A stretch of DNA of 50,237 nucleotides from Myxococcota bacterium (GCA_018813065.1 JAHJCH010000167.1:1-50237), one strand, 5' to 3'; positions 1 through 8,596 are shown, numbered from the stretch's first letter. The notes: generated from the letters alone by a model not told the origin. Program-made: numbers and translations.

Positions 1-126
1 GATGAGGGGGACGATGATGAGGGTGATGAGGGCGGGTGTCAGCTCAGCCATCGGCCCCGCGCGCCCTTGGCCCTGCTGCTCCTGTGCGCGCTGCCCCTTG
101 GCCTGCTGCGCCGTCGCCGCGCCTAG
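1..126 (+). CDS. C-terminal fragment of a surface protein with a MYXO-CTERM-like sorting tail (5' end outside window)
   Basis: Frame 1 is open from the first base to a TAG at 124-126. It encodes an acidic Asp/Glu/Gly stretch, then a GGC motif, a short Pro/Arg linker, a run of about 14 hydrophobic residues (PLALLLLCALPLGLL) and a closing RRRRA. Cys - hydrophobic helix - Arg cluster is the layout of MYXO-CTERM-type C-terminal sorting signals, which in myxobacteria direct proteins to processing and the cell surface. Two other proteins here end the same way (9790-12333 and 33875-43186). The acidic stretch suggests a calcium-binding repeat region upstream. Only the last 41 codons are visible, so no further function can be given. 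Confidence 0.7.
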   Translation, partial: DEGDDDEGDEGGCQLSHRPRAPLALLLLCALPLGLLRRRRA

Positions 127-169
127 AGCGCCTCAAGCGCATAAGGCCTCCACTCAAGCAGAGCGAACC

Positions 170-255
170 CACCTGGGTCATAGATTATTTTTCACGCATG
201 ATCACGGAGCGCGACGAAGCATCGGTTGTGCGGAGAGCCTGCGCTGCTTGTGTCT
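170..255. repeat. Dispersed imperfect repeat, copy A
   Basis: About 83 bp beginning CACCTGG and containing an exact shared core CACGCATGATCAC and GACGAAGCATCG. It matches 3890-3970 with roughly 80-85 percent identity by eye and one single-base gap; most differences are transitions. Both copies lie on the same strand upstream of a small gene (start at 328; start at 4058), and both are followed further on by AAATTAAGRAG. It may be a duplicated 5' regulatory region or the relic of a small mobile repeat. Confidence 0.7.
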
Positions 256-327
256 CTGTAAATTGTAAATCTGTTGCATGTAAGGGGGCGCTTGCTCTTC
301 GGCGCTCGTAAATTAAGGAGTGTGAGA

Positions 328-531
328 ATGGCCAAGTTCGATCGTTGTCCGAGTTGTGGTTTCAATAAGCAAGCTAGCTTGACCACAGGTGCTTACTTTA
401 ATGTGTATGAATGCACGGGGTGCGGTAAGAAATACTGCTACGAGTGCAATAATTCTAATAATGGTAAGAAATGCCCTAAATGCGGCTCTAGTAGCTCAAA
501 AAAGGCTGGAGAGGTCTATTTGAAGCGCTAA
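328..531 (+). CDS. Small double zinc-ribbon protein (67 aa)
   Basis: A 67-residue protein with four CxxC pairs: C7/C10, C29/C32, C37/C40 and C49/C52. Spacing and neighbouring Gly residues are typical of two small zinc ribbons. The ATG at 328 is chosen because AAGGAG ends 8 bases upstream and the first CxxC follows at once; an upstream in-frame ATG at 274 lacks such a site and adds unrelated residues. No signal peptide or membrane segment is seen, so it is probably cytoplasmic. It lies just downstream of repeat copy A and before an AT-rich gene. The structure points to zinc binding, perhaps with a nucleic acid or protein partner; no specific function is recognised. Confidence 0.7.
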   Translation: MAKFDRCPSCGFNKQASLTTGAYFNVYECTGCGKKYCYECNNSNNGKKCPKCGSSSSKKAGEVYLKR

Positions 532-620
532 TCAAATGAATTGATGACTTTAATTTTGATCTATTTTATTCTTAATTTCTTAAAAAAATCACTACATAAA
601 ACAAAAAAGGAGTTAACCCG

Positions 621-3600
621 TTGAGCTATGAGCTTAAACGCGATAAATTTAAAGTTAGTCAACCTTCTTTTAATGTGCGAGAGGATGACACTATCGATGA
701 TTTATATGCTTATTTAAAGAACATAGAAAATATAATAAGTAAAAGTGCATCATTGGAAGATGGTTTGGTTTATTGTAAAGGGTATCTTCACTGGGCATTG
801 AAGATTATTAATAATTCGGAGGTGTCAGTTCAATTTATTGATCATATTTTTCACTACATAACTGAAGGTGAGATTAGTATTTGGTATAGGATGCTCGACC
901 CTGATGATCAATTCTTTTATTGGACAATGGTAGATTATCTGTTTATGCGTAAAACTTTACTCAAAACCATAGATGTTGATTTATTTTTAGAAATACGCAG
1001 TTTTATAAAAAATCAAACTGTACATTCTACAGATACTGCGAGTATGCTTCTTAGTGAAATGCTTCCTTTTGACAATGTTTCTAATGCTGTCGATTTTTTA
1101 GATTTAATTGATTTAATCAAAAAGTATGGCGATACTCCCGAAAAAATATACATATGTTCTTTATTAGAACTTGACTCAAATGTACATTTGGCTAGAAAAC
1201 TAGCATCGACATCTGGCGATGAGCATCAACAAATTTTAAATCTGATAGAATTTGATCAAAATCTTACCAATCAATTTAATGAATACGCTATAAAGAAAAT
1301 TTCCTTTCTGAATATCAAGTATCAAAATATTGCTTCTGAATTTAGAACTAAGAAATCAAATGAATTAATTAGTCTTACAGATGGCTGGTCAATCAAGCCA
1401 TATCCTAAATTATTTAAATTTTATTTAGAAGGTCGTATCCATGGTATAACTTCATCTCCTAAAAAGGCGGTAAAACTATTTAAAAAAGCACTTAATGGTG
1501 GTTTTTGTGAGGAACTTGCTGTTACTCAGTTGCTATTTACACTTAATTTCCTTAAACGACACCAAGAAGTGAGGCGGATTTCGGAAAATTACGCGAGATG
1601 TTGGAAATTAAAACAAAGCGACTGTATTCATGACGCTAAATCTGATGGTTTTTCATTGCCTAAAGCTTATCTTATGGCTGGCGGCAACCCAATGCACCTT
1701 GGATTGGAGGATCCACTCAGCGACCTTAAGCATGACGCGGAGATAAACGCGGCGCGTGCTGAGCGGGCTGCGGAGAAGCGACTGAGGAAGATCCAGGGAG
1801 AGGCACGCCGCGCCTACTGGGATGAGTGCCGCTCAAGATCAATCGCGTTGATCTCTGGAGCGCTGCGCGCCGAGGATTTTGACAACCTCGTGAAGGGGCG
1901 CGCGCCCACGCGGCAAATCAAGCTCGATCCAGACACGGCGCGGCGCCTCAACCTCTTGGACTCCGCGAACCGCCTCCCCTTTGAGCACACGACGCTCACA
2001 GCCGCCGTCGAAGAAGGCGTCGAGGCGACCCGCCTCGCGGCTGAGTTCCTTGAGTTTATCCTCAGCTCCAGCGAACGCTTTGAGGGCCTTGTCGAGAACA
2101 TCCGACGCTATCACGCCCATTTTGGCGCCTCGACCCAGCTCGCGCGGCGGCGTGTCGAGACGCTCTTGGCGGATGGGGAGCGTGAGCAAGCGCTCAAGCT
2201 TATCGATGTCTATCGCAGGCTCCCTCAGCCACATCCCCCTGAGGCCCTAGAGCGCCTGGCGCTCCTGGTGCTGGCCCAGCTTGGCGCTGATGGGGCAAGA
2301 GCGGAGCTGATTGAGGTCGCTGAGGGGTTCTTGGAGCATGGCCCCTCTGAGGCGATCCGCGCCCTCTTGCTTGAGCATATCGCAGCCGCCATCACCGAGA
2401 GCTGCTCGCCTAAGCAGTTGAGGGGCTATCTGCGTATCCTGACCGCGCACGGCTCACCTGAGACCACCCAAGGGCTGGTCTCGGCGTGGTGGTCCAAATG
2501 GCTTGAGGGTCACCCCAAGGCGCTTGAGCATCAAGTGCAGATCGTGGAGTGGATGTTAGAGCACCACGTCGATTTGCCCCAGGCGCGTGAGATCGCCGCC
2601 CGAGCCGCCATTGAGCTCTTCGCCAGCGGCGAGGACGCGCTCTTTATCAAGGCGCTCTCCCTCGTCGAGGAGCACGCCCGCCTTGAGGTGGAGATCATCG
2701 ATGCGTATCAAAGGCGTCTTAAGGAGATCGAGGATCATCAAGCGCGCTTGGACTTCACTCTCTTTATCGTTGAGCCGCTGCGCGATGAGGCGATCAAGGG
2801 ACACATCGGGGAGGCGCTGCGCGCTCAACTCGCGCAGGTTCCCGTCTCTTTTTGGCGGGATCTCTCCAGGGAGCGCCTGGCTCTCCTTAGGCTTGAAGAG
2901 GCCTTGTCGAGTGAGGGGCTTTTTGGGGCGCGTCGCGTTTCAATCGAGGCGCTGAGGCGTTACAAGATCGCCGCGCTCCTCGCGCTCATTCTCCTCCTCA
3001 TTGGGGTGGCCTACCTCTGGCTCGGTGCAGCGCAGCGAGCCACGGCTGAGGGGGAGGCACCACAGCCAGAGCGTGTTCAACACCCTGGCGCTTCGCCCCC
3101 CCCCAGCGCTTCAGCCACGGTCGCGCCGACGCTGAGGCCAACGAAGGTTGTTGAGCCCCAGAGCGCCGCAGTTGAGGCGCGGAGGTCAACGGGGGTTGTC
3201 GAACCCCAGGCCGCAGCAGCGCGCCGATCAGAGCGCCGCGCGCGCATCGAAGCGGAGATGAGAAACAATGAGGAGCGTAGACGCCTGATCCATGAGGCAA
3301 TCGCTCAGTTTGAGGAGATGTATCGATATTATAATCGAAAGAATCGAGGTAAATATTATCAATATTTGCCCGAAATTATGGATTGTTGGTTTGATGAAAC
3401 GAATAAAAAAAAGTCAGACCTCATGAAATTTTATGACAAATATCACTTTAAAAATAAAGTTTATCGAAATACAGAAATAAAAAACATAAAAGGCTCAATT
3501 GCATCAGATGGTTTTAGCGTTCGACTGGCATATGACATGAATACCTATAAAAAAAGTAAAAAAGGAACGCAAACTTTCAATAGCAAACAAAGACTAGCGC

Positions 3601-3680
3601 TTATGCGTAAAAATGAGAGTGATCAGTGGCATTTAGTGGCATTTTCTGACCCCAATAAAACAGAGTCTTGTTATCACTAA
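621..3680 (+). CDS. Large single-pass membrane protein with helical-repeat cytoplasmic part and C-terminal extracytoplasmic domain
   Basis: A 1019-aa protein starting at TTG 621, with AAAGGAG 8 bases upstream; no ATG fits better. Residues about 1-350 are alpha-helical and AT-coded, and 265-335 resemble Sel1/TPR repeats (YLEGRIHG..SPKKAVKLFKKAL). Residues about 360-780 are GC-coded, rich in Ala/Glu/Leu/Arg, and look like further helical solenoid. A membrane helix lies near 783-805 (LLALILLLIGVAYLWLG). A Pro/Ala/Val-rich linker follows (806-880), then a short coiled coil and an AT-coded domain of about 125 residues (YYNRKNRGKYYQYLP...) reminiscent of NTF2/SnoaL-like periplasmic domains. Base composition switches sharply near 1690 and again near 3290. 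A C9 tract (3096-3104) lies in the linker. No function is recognised; a sensor or scaffold role is a guess. Confidence 0.75.
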   Translation: MSYELKRDKFKVSQPSFNVREDDTIDDLYAYLKNIENIISKSASLEDGLVYCKGYLHWALKIINNSEVSVQFIDHIFHYITEGEISIWYRMLDPDDQFFYWTMVDYLFMRKTLLKTIDVDLFLEIRSFIKNQTVHSTDTASMLLSEMLPFDNVSNAVDFLDLIDLIKKYGDTPEKIYICSLLELDSNVHLARKLASTSGDEHQQILNLIEFDQNLTNQFNEYAIKKISFLNIKYQNIASEFRTKKSNELISLTDGWSIKPYPKLFKFYLEGRIHGITSSPKKAVKLFKKALNGGFCEELAVTQLLFTLNFLKRHQEVRRISENYARCWKLKQSDCIHDAKSDGFSLPKAYLMAGGNPMHLGLEDPLSDLKHDAEINAARAERAAEKRLRKIQGEARRAYWDECRSRSIALISGALRAEDFDNLVKGRAPTRQIKLDPDTARRLNLLDSANRLPFEHTTLTAAVEEGVEATRLAAEFLEFILSSSERFEGLVENIRRYHAHFGASTQLARRRVETLLADGEREQALKLIDVYRRLPQPHPPEALERLALLVLAQLGADGARAELIEVAEGFLEHGPSEAIRALLLEHIAAAITESCSPKQLRGYLRILTAHGSPETTQGLVSAWWSKWLEGHPKALEHQVQIVEWMLEHHVDLPQAREIAARAAIELFASGEDALFIKALSLVEEHARLEVEIIDAYQRRLKEIEDHQARLDFTLFIVEPLRDEAIKGHIGEALRAQLAQVPVSFWRDLSRERLALLRLEEALSSEGLFGARRVSIEALRRYKIAALLALILLLIGVAYLWLGAAQRATAEGEAPQPERVQHPGASPPPSASATVAPTLRPTKVVEPQSAAVEARRSTGVVEPQAAAARRSERRARIEAEMRNNEERRRLIHEAIAQFEEMYRYYNRKNRGKYYQYLPEIMDCWFDETNKKKSDLMKFYDKYHFKNKVYRNTEIKNIKGSIASDGFSVRLAYDMNTYKKSKKGTQTFNSKQRLALMRKNESDQWHLVAFSDPNKTESCYH

Positions 3681-3683
3681 TAT

Positions 3684-3757
3684 ACGATTCAGGCGTTTAT
3701 TTATATAATTTGTTAGAATTACGCGATTTATTCTGAATCGTCGTTTTTTATTTATTT
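3684..3757 (+). terminator. Probable rho-independent terminator after the 1019-aa gene
   Basis: Starting 3 bases after the TAA at 3678-3680, ACGATTCAG (3684-3692) pairs perfectly with CTGAATCGT (3733-3741), followed by CGTTTTTTATTTATTTT. The stem is 9 bp with a long AU-rich loop of about 40 nt. A stem plus T tract directly after a stop codon supports termination; the long loop lowers confidence. Confidence 0.5.
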
Positions 3758-3889
3758 TAACTATTTGGTCTCTAAAGCGTGTACATTCTAAAAAAATTCT
3801 TATTTGGGGTGGGTCAAAAGTTTCTCAATTAATTTCAATAGTTTACATGAAAATAGCACCTTCAAGCCGAAAAAGTGACTGAAGTATTT

Positions 3890-3970
3890 CACCTGGATTA
3901 TGGATCATTTTCACGCATGATCACTGGGCGTGACGAAGCATCGATTGTGTGGAGATCCTACGCTGCGCGT
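3890..3970. repeat. Dispersed imperfect repeat, copy B
   Basis: Partner of copy A at 170-255. It shares CACCTGG, CACGCATGATCAC and GACGAAGCATCG in the same order and spacing. It is located about 90 bp upstream of the gene at 4058. No third copy was noticed by eye in this window. Confidence 0.7.
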
Positions 3971-4057
3971 CGCATCCACCCTAAATTAAGAAGCTTTTGT
4001 TTTCAAAGGCTTACAAAAGCTGATCAGTCTCTTGGATGAGGAGGAAAGGATAAAAAA

Positions 4058-4621
4058 ATGAAGAAAAAATTTAAAGATATCTCTTGGTCTGCAACTATAC
4101 AGGTTAATTTCGTTCGTTCATTTATCGCAGGGATTCTTTGGACAATTTTTATGATGATAAATTCGTCTTCTAGTATTGAAAGTAATCTTTCGATGTTATT
4201 ACTCCCCATAATGTTGCCTGTCGTTTTAATACCCGCTACAGTGATAGGCAATGCTTTATGGCAAATGGGGGTTCCTTTTGCAGGATGGATTGGAATTATC
4301 TCTTCATTTCTTGTTTTTATCGCTGATCCGATCGTATTTGCAATACATAAGATTAATCCGAGAATTGTACCGGTCCAAAATTACTCTTTTTTGCATTTTA
4401 ATTTGTGGTTTATCGTCTATCACGACAATATGATTTCATTAGTTGAAAATAATTATGAATATTTTATGGATTTAGACACGGGTGATTTAATTCATCGAGA
4501 TCAATTAAAATTTGAGAGAGATCAGGGTGAAAATGTCACGATCAAGGGCGAAACTTACAAAATCATCAAATTAAATAAAGATGAAGATGGCGATATACAT
4601 TATTCTGTTCTTCAGATATGA
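4058..4621 (+). CDS. Small multi-pass membrane protein (187 aa)
   Basis: ATG at 4058 follows GAGGAAAGG with suitable spacing. Three hydrophobic segments are visible: about residues 14-30 (SFIAGILWTIFMMI), 45-66 (LSMLLLPIMLPVVLIPATVIG) and 75-95 (WIGIISSFLVFIADPIVFAI). A soluble C-terminal half of about 85 residues follows, charged and beta-rich, ending GDIHYSVLQI. The gene is strongly AT-rich like the flanks of the 621-3680 gene and unlike most of the window, which may reflect recent acquisition or weak codon selection. No family is recognised. It stands alone, downstream of repeat copy B, with about 65 AT-rich bases before the convergent gene at 4688. Confidence 0.6.
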   Translation: MKKKFKDISWSATIQVNFVRSFIAGILWTIFMMINSSSSIESNLSMLLLPIMLPVVLIPATVIGNALWQMGVPFAGWIGIISSFLVFIADPIVFAIHKINPRIVPVQNYSFLHFNLWFIVYHDNMISLVENNYEYFMDLDTGDLIHRDQLKFERDQGENVTIKGETYKIIKLNKDEDGDIHYSVLQI

Positions 4622-4687
4622 ATATAACATATTGTAGGCAAGTCTTAGTTTATAGAAATTATCAATATCGATAAAACATTGTCGCGA

Positions 4688-5368
4688 TCAAGGCGCGCTG
4701 AGGCCGTCGGCCTCCGCCGCGCAGGTGTCGGAGAGCAGCGCCAGCTGAGGCGCGAGATCATGGACCTCGACGCAGCGATCCACCGTGCCGAAGAGATCCA
4801 CCCCCGTCGTGGCTTGGGGGTTGATCAAGGGGCAGCCCGCCCCCTTGAGCAACGCCACCAGCTTGGGCGCCACGCAGCCCCCCACGCGCGCCGCGCTGGC
4901 CTCGTCGCGCCCAGCCTCCATCATCGCCTGCTTGGCCCCTTGACTCAGCGCCCGCGACATCACCCCCCAGTCATTGGGGAAACGCGCCTGGACACACTTT
5001 ACGAAGATCGCCTCCTCTCGCTGCGCCCAGCCCACACGCGCAAGGCAGGCCTCCTGCTCGGCGACGTGCGCCGCCTCGGTGGTGGTGGCCTTGTTGTAGC
5101 GGTAGGCGCAGCCCGTGGCGTTGAGCGCCTCGATGGAGTCGTCCACCAAGCAGCTCGTCAGCCGCGCGTGGGCGTCGAGGGGCAGTAAGACGCCGTTCTC
5201 CCTCAAGAGCGCGTCAAGCTGCTCTGTGTGCAGCCGCGTCAAATCCGCCCGCGCGCTGCTCCAACCCTCACCCGAGGCCCGCTCCCGCGCCAGCATAAAA
5301 TCGACGCCAAAGAACCGCCAGGCGAGGTAAACCCCAAGGAGGAGGAGGGGGATCAGCGTCCTTTTCAT
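4688..5368 (-). CDS. Cys-rich single-pass or exported protein of unknown function (226 aa)
   Basis: ATG at 5368 is preceded on the minus strand by AGGAGCC. The N-terminus MKRTLIPLLLLGVYLAWRFFG is a signal anchor or uncleaved signal peptide. The remaining ~200 residues hold eight Cys in pairs (TSC, TGC, EAC, VKC, GGC, AGC, DRC, DTC), which suggests disulfides in the periplasm. The mature part is helical and no catalytic motif is seen. It is transcribed divergently from the sugar operon starting at 5475, with about 105 bases between. The GC-rich base use is normal for this genome, in contrast to the gene at 4058. The family is not recognised. Confidence 0.65.
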   Translation of the reverse strand: MKRTLIPLLLLGVYLAWRFFGVDFMLARERASGEGWSSARADLTRLHTEQLDALLRENGVLLPLDAHARLTSCLVDDSIEALNATGCAYRYNKATTTEAAHVAEQEACLARVGWAQREEAIFVKCVQARFPNDWGVMSRALSQGAKQAMMEAGRDEASAARVGGCVAPKLVALLKGAGCPLINPQATTGVDLFGTVDRCVEVHDLAPQLALLSDTCAAEADGLSAP

Positions 5369-5474
5369 GCGTGGCTCCTGAGCTGGTGTCGTGGCGACGC
5401 GCCCGCCGCGTCGTGCGGCTTCTCAACCGTCACGCGCCTCGCTAGGCTGACGCCCGAATTTGAGGGAGCGGATT

Positions 5475-6431
5475 ATGCCAGACATCCGAGGGAAAAAGAT
5501 CCTCGTCATCGGCGGGGCAGGCTTCATCGGCGGGCACATCGTCGAGCAGCTCTTGGCCGAGGACATCGGCGGGCTGATCGTCTATGACAACCTCAGCCGA
5601 GGCCGCGTCGAGAACATCGCCGCGGCCCTTGATGACCCGCGCGCGCGCCTCTTTGAGATCGGCGGCGATGTCCTCCACTTGGATCACCTCGATGAGGCGG
5701 TTAAAGAGGCCGATATGGTCATTCATTTGGCCGCGCTGTGGCTCCTTCATTGTCATGATTACCCTCGCTCGGCCTTTAAGGTGAACATTGAGGGGACGTT
5801 TAATGTGCTTGAGGCTTGTCGTCATCATGGGATTGAGCGGCTCGTCTATTCTTCTTCGGCGTCTGTCTATGGTAATGCGCTTGAGGAGCCCATGACTGAG
5901 GCGCATCCATTTAATAATGATACATTTTATGGCGCAACCAAGATCGCCGGTGAGGCCATGCTGCACGCCTTCCATCAACGCTATGGTCTCAACGCCGTGG
6001 GGCTGCGCTATATGAACGTCTATGGCCCCCGGCAGGATGATAAGGGGGCGTATATCGCTGTGATCATGCGCTTCCTTGAGCGTATCGCCGCCGGTCAGCC
6101 GCTCCAGCTCGCCGGTGATGGCAGCCAAGCCTATGATTTTGTCTATGTCGGTGATGTGGCCCGCGCCAATCTTTGTGCTCTCAAGGCTAAGGCCACCGAC
6201 GCCTTTTATAACGTGGGCACAGGTCAGGCGACGTCCATCGCTGAGCTGGCGCGGCTGCTGTTGGAGATCACCGGCAGCGGGGTGGGCTTGGCTTTTTCTG
6301 ATCAAATCCAGAGCTTCGTGACCCGCCGCGTCGGCAGCACCGATAAGGCCGCCGCTGAGCTGGGCTTCACCGCGCAGGTGACGCTGCGTGAGGGGCTTGA
6401 GCGCCTCTATGATTGGTGGTGTAACCGATGA
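5475..6431 (+). CDS. NAD-dependent epimerase/dehydratase (extended SDR; NDP-sugar 4-epimerase type)
   Basis: A 318-aa extended short-chain dehydrogenase. The Rossmann motif GGAGFIG (G13, G16, G19) binds NAD; the SSSASVYG strand supplies the catalytic Ser/Thr; YGATK gives Tyr152 and Lys156. The later NVYGPRQ and YDFVYVGDVARA motifs are typical of UDP-glucose/GlcNAc 4-epimerases and sugar dehydratases. The ATG at 5475 is preferred because GAGGGAGCGG lies just upstream; a TTG at 5460 is also in frame. The stop overlaps the start of the next gene by 4 bases (ATGA), so it is co-transcribed with a sugar aminotransferase and an acyltransferase. Together they could make and decorate an amino sugar for a surface polysaccharide. 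The exact substrate cannot be read from sequence. Confidence 0.9.
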   Translation: MPDIRGKKILVIGGAGFIGGHIVEQLLAEDIGGLIVYDNLSRGRVENIAAALDDPRARLFEIGGDVLHLDHLDEAVKEADMVIHLAALWLLHCHDYPRSAFKVNIEGTFNVLEACRHHGIERLVYSSSASVYGNALEEPMTEAHPFNNDTFYGATKIAGEAMLHAFHQRYGLNAVGLRYMNVYGPRQDDKGAYIAVIMRFLERIAAGQPLQLAGDGSQAYDFVYVGDVARANLCALKAKATDAFYNVGTGQATSIAELARLLLEITGSGVGLAFSDQIQSFVTRRVGSTDKAAAELGFTAQVTLREGLERLYDWWCNR

Positions 6432-7594
6432 AGATCCCCATCACGCGCCCTCACTTCGATGAGGCCGACTTCGCCGCGCTGCGCGCGCCCCTGGAGACGG
6501 GCTGGGTCGTTCAAGGCCCCCACGTCGCTGGCTTCGAGGCCGCCTTCTCCGCCTACAGCGGCGCGGCGCACAGCGTCGCCTGCGCCTCCTGCACGGCGGG
6601 GCTGCACCTGGCCCTCGCCGAGCTGGAGATCGGCCCCGGCGATGAGGTCATCGTGCCCGCCTTCACCTGGGTGTCCACCGCTTATGTGGCGCTTCACCTG
6701 GGGGCGACGCCTGTCTTCTGTGATGTCGATCTGCGCACGTTCAACATGGACGTGGCCCAGATCGAAGGCAAGATCACCTCAAAGACCAAGGCGATCATCC
6801 CCGTTCACCTCTTCGGGCTGCCTGCGCAGATGCCCGCCATCTTGGAGATCGCCGCCGCGCACGGCCTGGCCGTCGTTGAGGACGCCGCCTGCGGCTTGGG
6901 CGCCTTTATCGATGGTCAACACGTGGGCACCTTCGGCGATATGGGCGCCTTTAGCTTTCACCCGCGTAAGGCCATCACCACCGGCGAGGGCGGGATGATC
7001 ACCACCGGCGATCCGCGCCGCGCCGCGCGCCTGGAGAGCCTGCGCAACCACGGCGCGGGGGTCAGCGATCTCAGCCGCCACGACGCGAAGGGCGCCTACC
7101 TCCTCGGCGCCTTTGAGCTGCTGGGCTTCAACTACCGCATGACCGATCTCCAGGGGGCGCTGGGCGAGACGCAGATGGCCAAGGTGCCTTGGATTCAAGC
7201 GCGCCGCGCCGCGCTGGCGGCGCGTTATACCGAGGCGCTGGCGGATCTGGGCTGGCTTTGGCTGCCCGAGATCCCCCCAGGCGACACACACGGCTGGCAG
7301 TCCTATGTCACCCTCTACGCCCCCTCGGCGCCCTCGCTGGCGCGCCTCGACGCGCTCAACGCGGGCCGCGACGCGCTGATGGCGCGGCTGGAGGCGGCGG
7401 GGATCGCCACCCGCCAGGGCACCCACGCCGCCCACGCCCTGGGCCTCTTCCGCCAACGCCTGGGGGTTCAACCCCAGGACCACCCACAGGCGTGGATGGC
7501 CGAGCGCCTCTCCATGGCCTTGCCGCTCTACCCCACCATGACCGAGGCGGAGCAAGGCTATGTCATCGATCAGCTCCGCGCCCTCGGGCCGTGA
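6428..7594 (+). CDS. DegT/DnrJ/EryC1/StrS-family PLP-dependent sugar aminotransferase
   Basis: A 388-aa fold-type I aminotransferase. The PLP lysine is K181 in FSFHPRKAITTGEGG, the family signature. The N-terminal ITRPHFDEAD and GPHVAGFEAAF, and the ACASCTAGLHLAL loop that binds cofactor phosphate, are all present. These enzymes transfer an amino group from Glu or Gln to a keto-sugar nucleotide. ATG at 6428 overlaps the epimerase stop (ATGA), and its own stop overlaps the GTG start of the next gene. Translational coupling of epimerase, aminotransferase and acyltransferase suggests stepwise synthesis of an N-acylated amino sugar. Length and motifs are complete. Confidence 0.9.
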   Translation: MKIPITRPHFDEADFAALRAPLETGWVVQGPHVAGFEAAFSAYSGAAHSVACASCTAGLHLALAELEIGPGDEVIVPAFTWVSTAYVALHLGATPVFCDVDLRTFNMDVAQIEGKITSKTKAIIPVHLFGLPAQMPAILEIAAAHGLAVVEDAACGLGAFIDGQHVGTFGDMGAFSFHPRKAITTGEGGMITTGDPRRAARLESLRNHGAGVSDLSRHDAKGAYLLGAFELLGFNYRMTDLQGALGETQMAKVPWIQARRAALAARYTEALADLGWLWLPEIPPGDTHGWQSYVTLYAPSAPSLARLDALNAGRDALMARLEAAGIATRQGTHAAHALGLFRQRLGVQPQDHPQAWMAERLSMALPLYPTMTEAEQGYVIDQLRALGP

Positions 7595-8589
7595 TCCACG
7601 TCGCGCCCCTGGGCGCCGCCTCGCCCGCTTGGGCCGCCCTCTGCGCGCGCCAGCCCATCTACGCCGGGCCTCAGTGGCGGGCCTTCACCGTCGCGATCAC
7701 GGGCGCCCAGCCCCATCACCTCGGCGCCTTCGAGGGTGAGGCCCTGCGCGGGGTGTTGCCGTTGTTCATCCACCACGCCTCGGTGGGCTGCGTCATCAAC
7801 TCCCAGCCCTGGTTTGGCACGCCGGGGGGCTGCTTCCTCGCCGATGAGCGCGCCCGCGCGCCGCTGCTGGCGGGCCTCGCCGCGCTGATCGAGGCCACCT
7901 CGCCGCTCAGCGCCACGATCGTGCTGCGCCCCGAGGAGCGCCCTCATCGCGCCGCCTATGCCTCGGCCCTCAGCGGCTTGGGGCCTGTGGTCGAGGATCA
8001 GCGCGTGGGTCAATTTACGACGCTGCCGCTTATGCCTGAGCTGCTCCTGGGCGCGCTGCGCCAAAAGACGCGCAATCAAGCGCGCAAGGGGCTCAAGCAG
8101 GGCTTTCAGATCAGCCGCAGCGAGGCGGCGGCGGCCTGGTCGGCGGCGGCGGCGCTCCACGCCGAGAACATGGCGGCCATCGGGGGGCGCGCCAAGCCCG
8201 AGGCGCACTTCCAAGCGCTGCGCCTGCACCTCCAGGATCGCGCCCTCTACCTCGCCCATGAAGGCGAGGCCCTCGCCGCCGCGCTGATCGTCGCCTGGGG
8301 CGGGGGGCAGACGGAGTACCTGATCCCCGCCATCGCCCAGCGCTATCGGAGCCGACAGCCGCTCTCGGCGTTGCTGATCGCGGCGATGACCGACGCCATC
8401 AAGGCGGGGCGCTTGATCTGGAGTTGGGGGGGGACGTGGCTCAGTCAAGCCTCGCTGCACCACTTTAAGCGAGGCTGGGGCGCGCAGGATGACCCATATC
8501 CTTATCTGATCGCCGCGCAGCCAGGGCTCGGGCCGGGGCTGGCGGCGCTGGCTGACGCCTTCCCCTATGCCTACCTCTACCCACGCTGA
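7591..8589 (+). CDS. FemAB/GNAT-like N-acyltransferase of a polysaccharide cluster
   Basis: A 332-aa protein read from GTG 7591, which overlaps the preceding stop (GTGA). The frame stays open upstream inside the aminotransferase gene, but that part is shadow sequence. Central residues (KTRNQARKGLKQGF) and the C-terminal LIWSWGGTWLSQASLHHFKRGWGA followed by YPYL match the FemAB/BioF2-like acetyltransferase group found beside DegT aminotransferases in lipopolysaccharide or capsule loci. It would acylate the amino sugar made by the two upstream enzymes. No membrane segment is seen, so the reaction is probably cytoplasmic. Glycosyltransferases and a flippase are not nearby. Confidence 0.7.
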   Translation: MIHVAPLGAASPAWAALCARQPIYAGPQWRAFTVAITGAQPHHLGAFEGEALRGVLPLFIHHASVGCVINSQPWFGTPGGCFLADERARAPLLAGLAALIEATSPLSATIVLRPEERPHRAAYASALSGLGPVVEDQRVGQFTTLPLMPELLLGALRQKTRNQARKGLKQGFQISRSEAAAAWSAAAALHAENMAAIGGRAKPEAHFQALRLHLQDRALYLAHEGEALAAALIVAWGGGQTEYLIPAIAQRYRSRQPLSALLIAAMTDAIKAGRLIWSWGGTWLSQASLHHFKRGWGAQDDPYPYLIAAQPGLGPGLAALADAFPYAYLYPR

Positions 8590-8596
8590 GAGGAAA

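Larger units (their letters stand above)
3681..4057. other. AT-rich intergenic region
   Basis: A 377-bp gap without a convincing gene. It holds the probable terminator at 3684-3757, an AT-rich stretch, repeat copy B (3890-3970) and the leader of the membrane-protein gene at 4058, with a GAGGAAAGG ribosome binding site at about 4040. No tRNA or known riboswitch is recognised. Confidence 0.6.

Noticed and set aside
36..311. Plus-strand frame starting inside the surface-protein tail
   Set aside because: It is out of frame with the sorting tail ending at 126 and its translation shows no domain.
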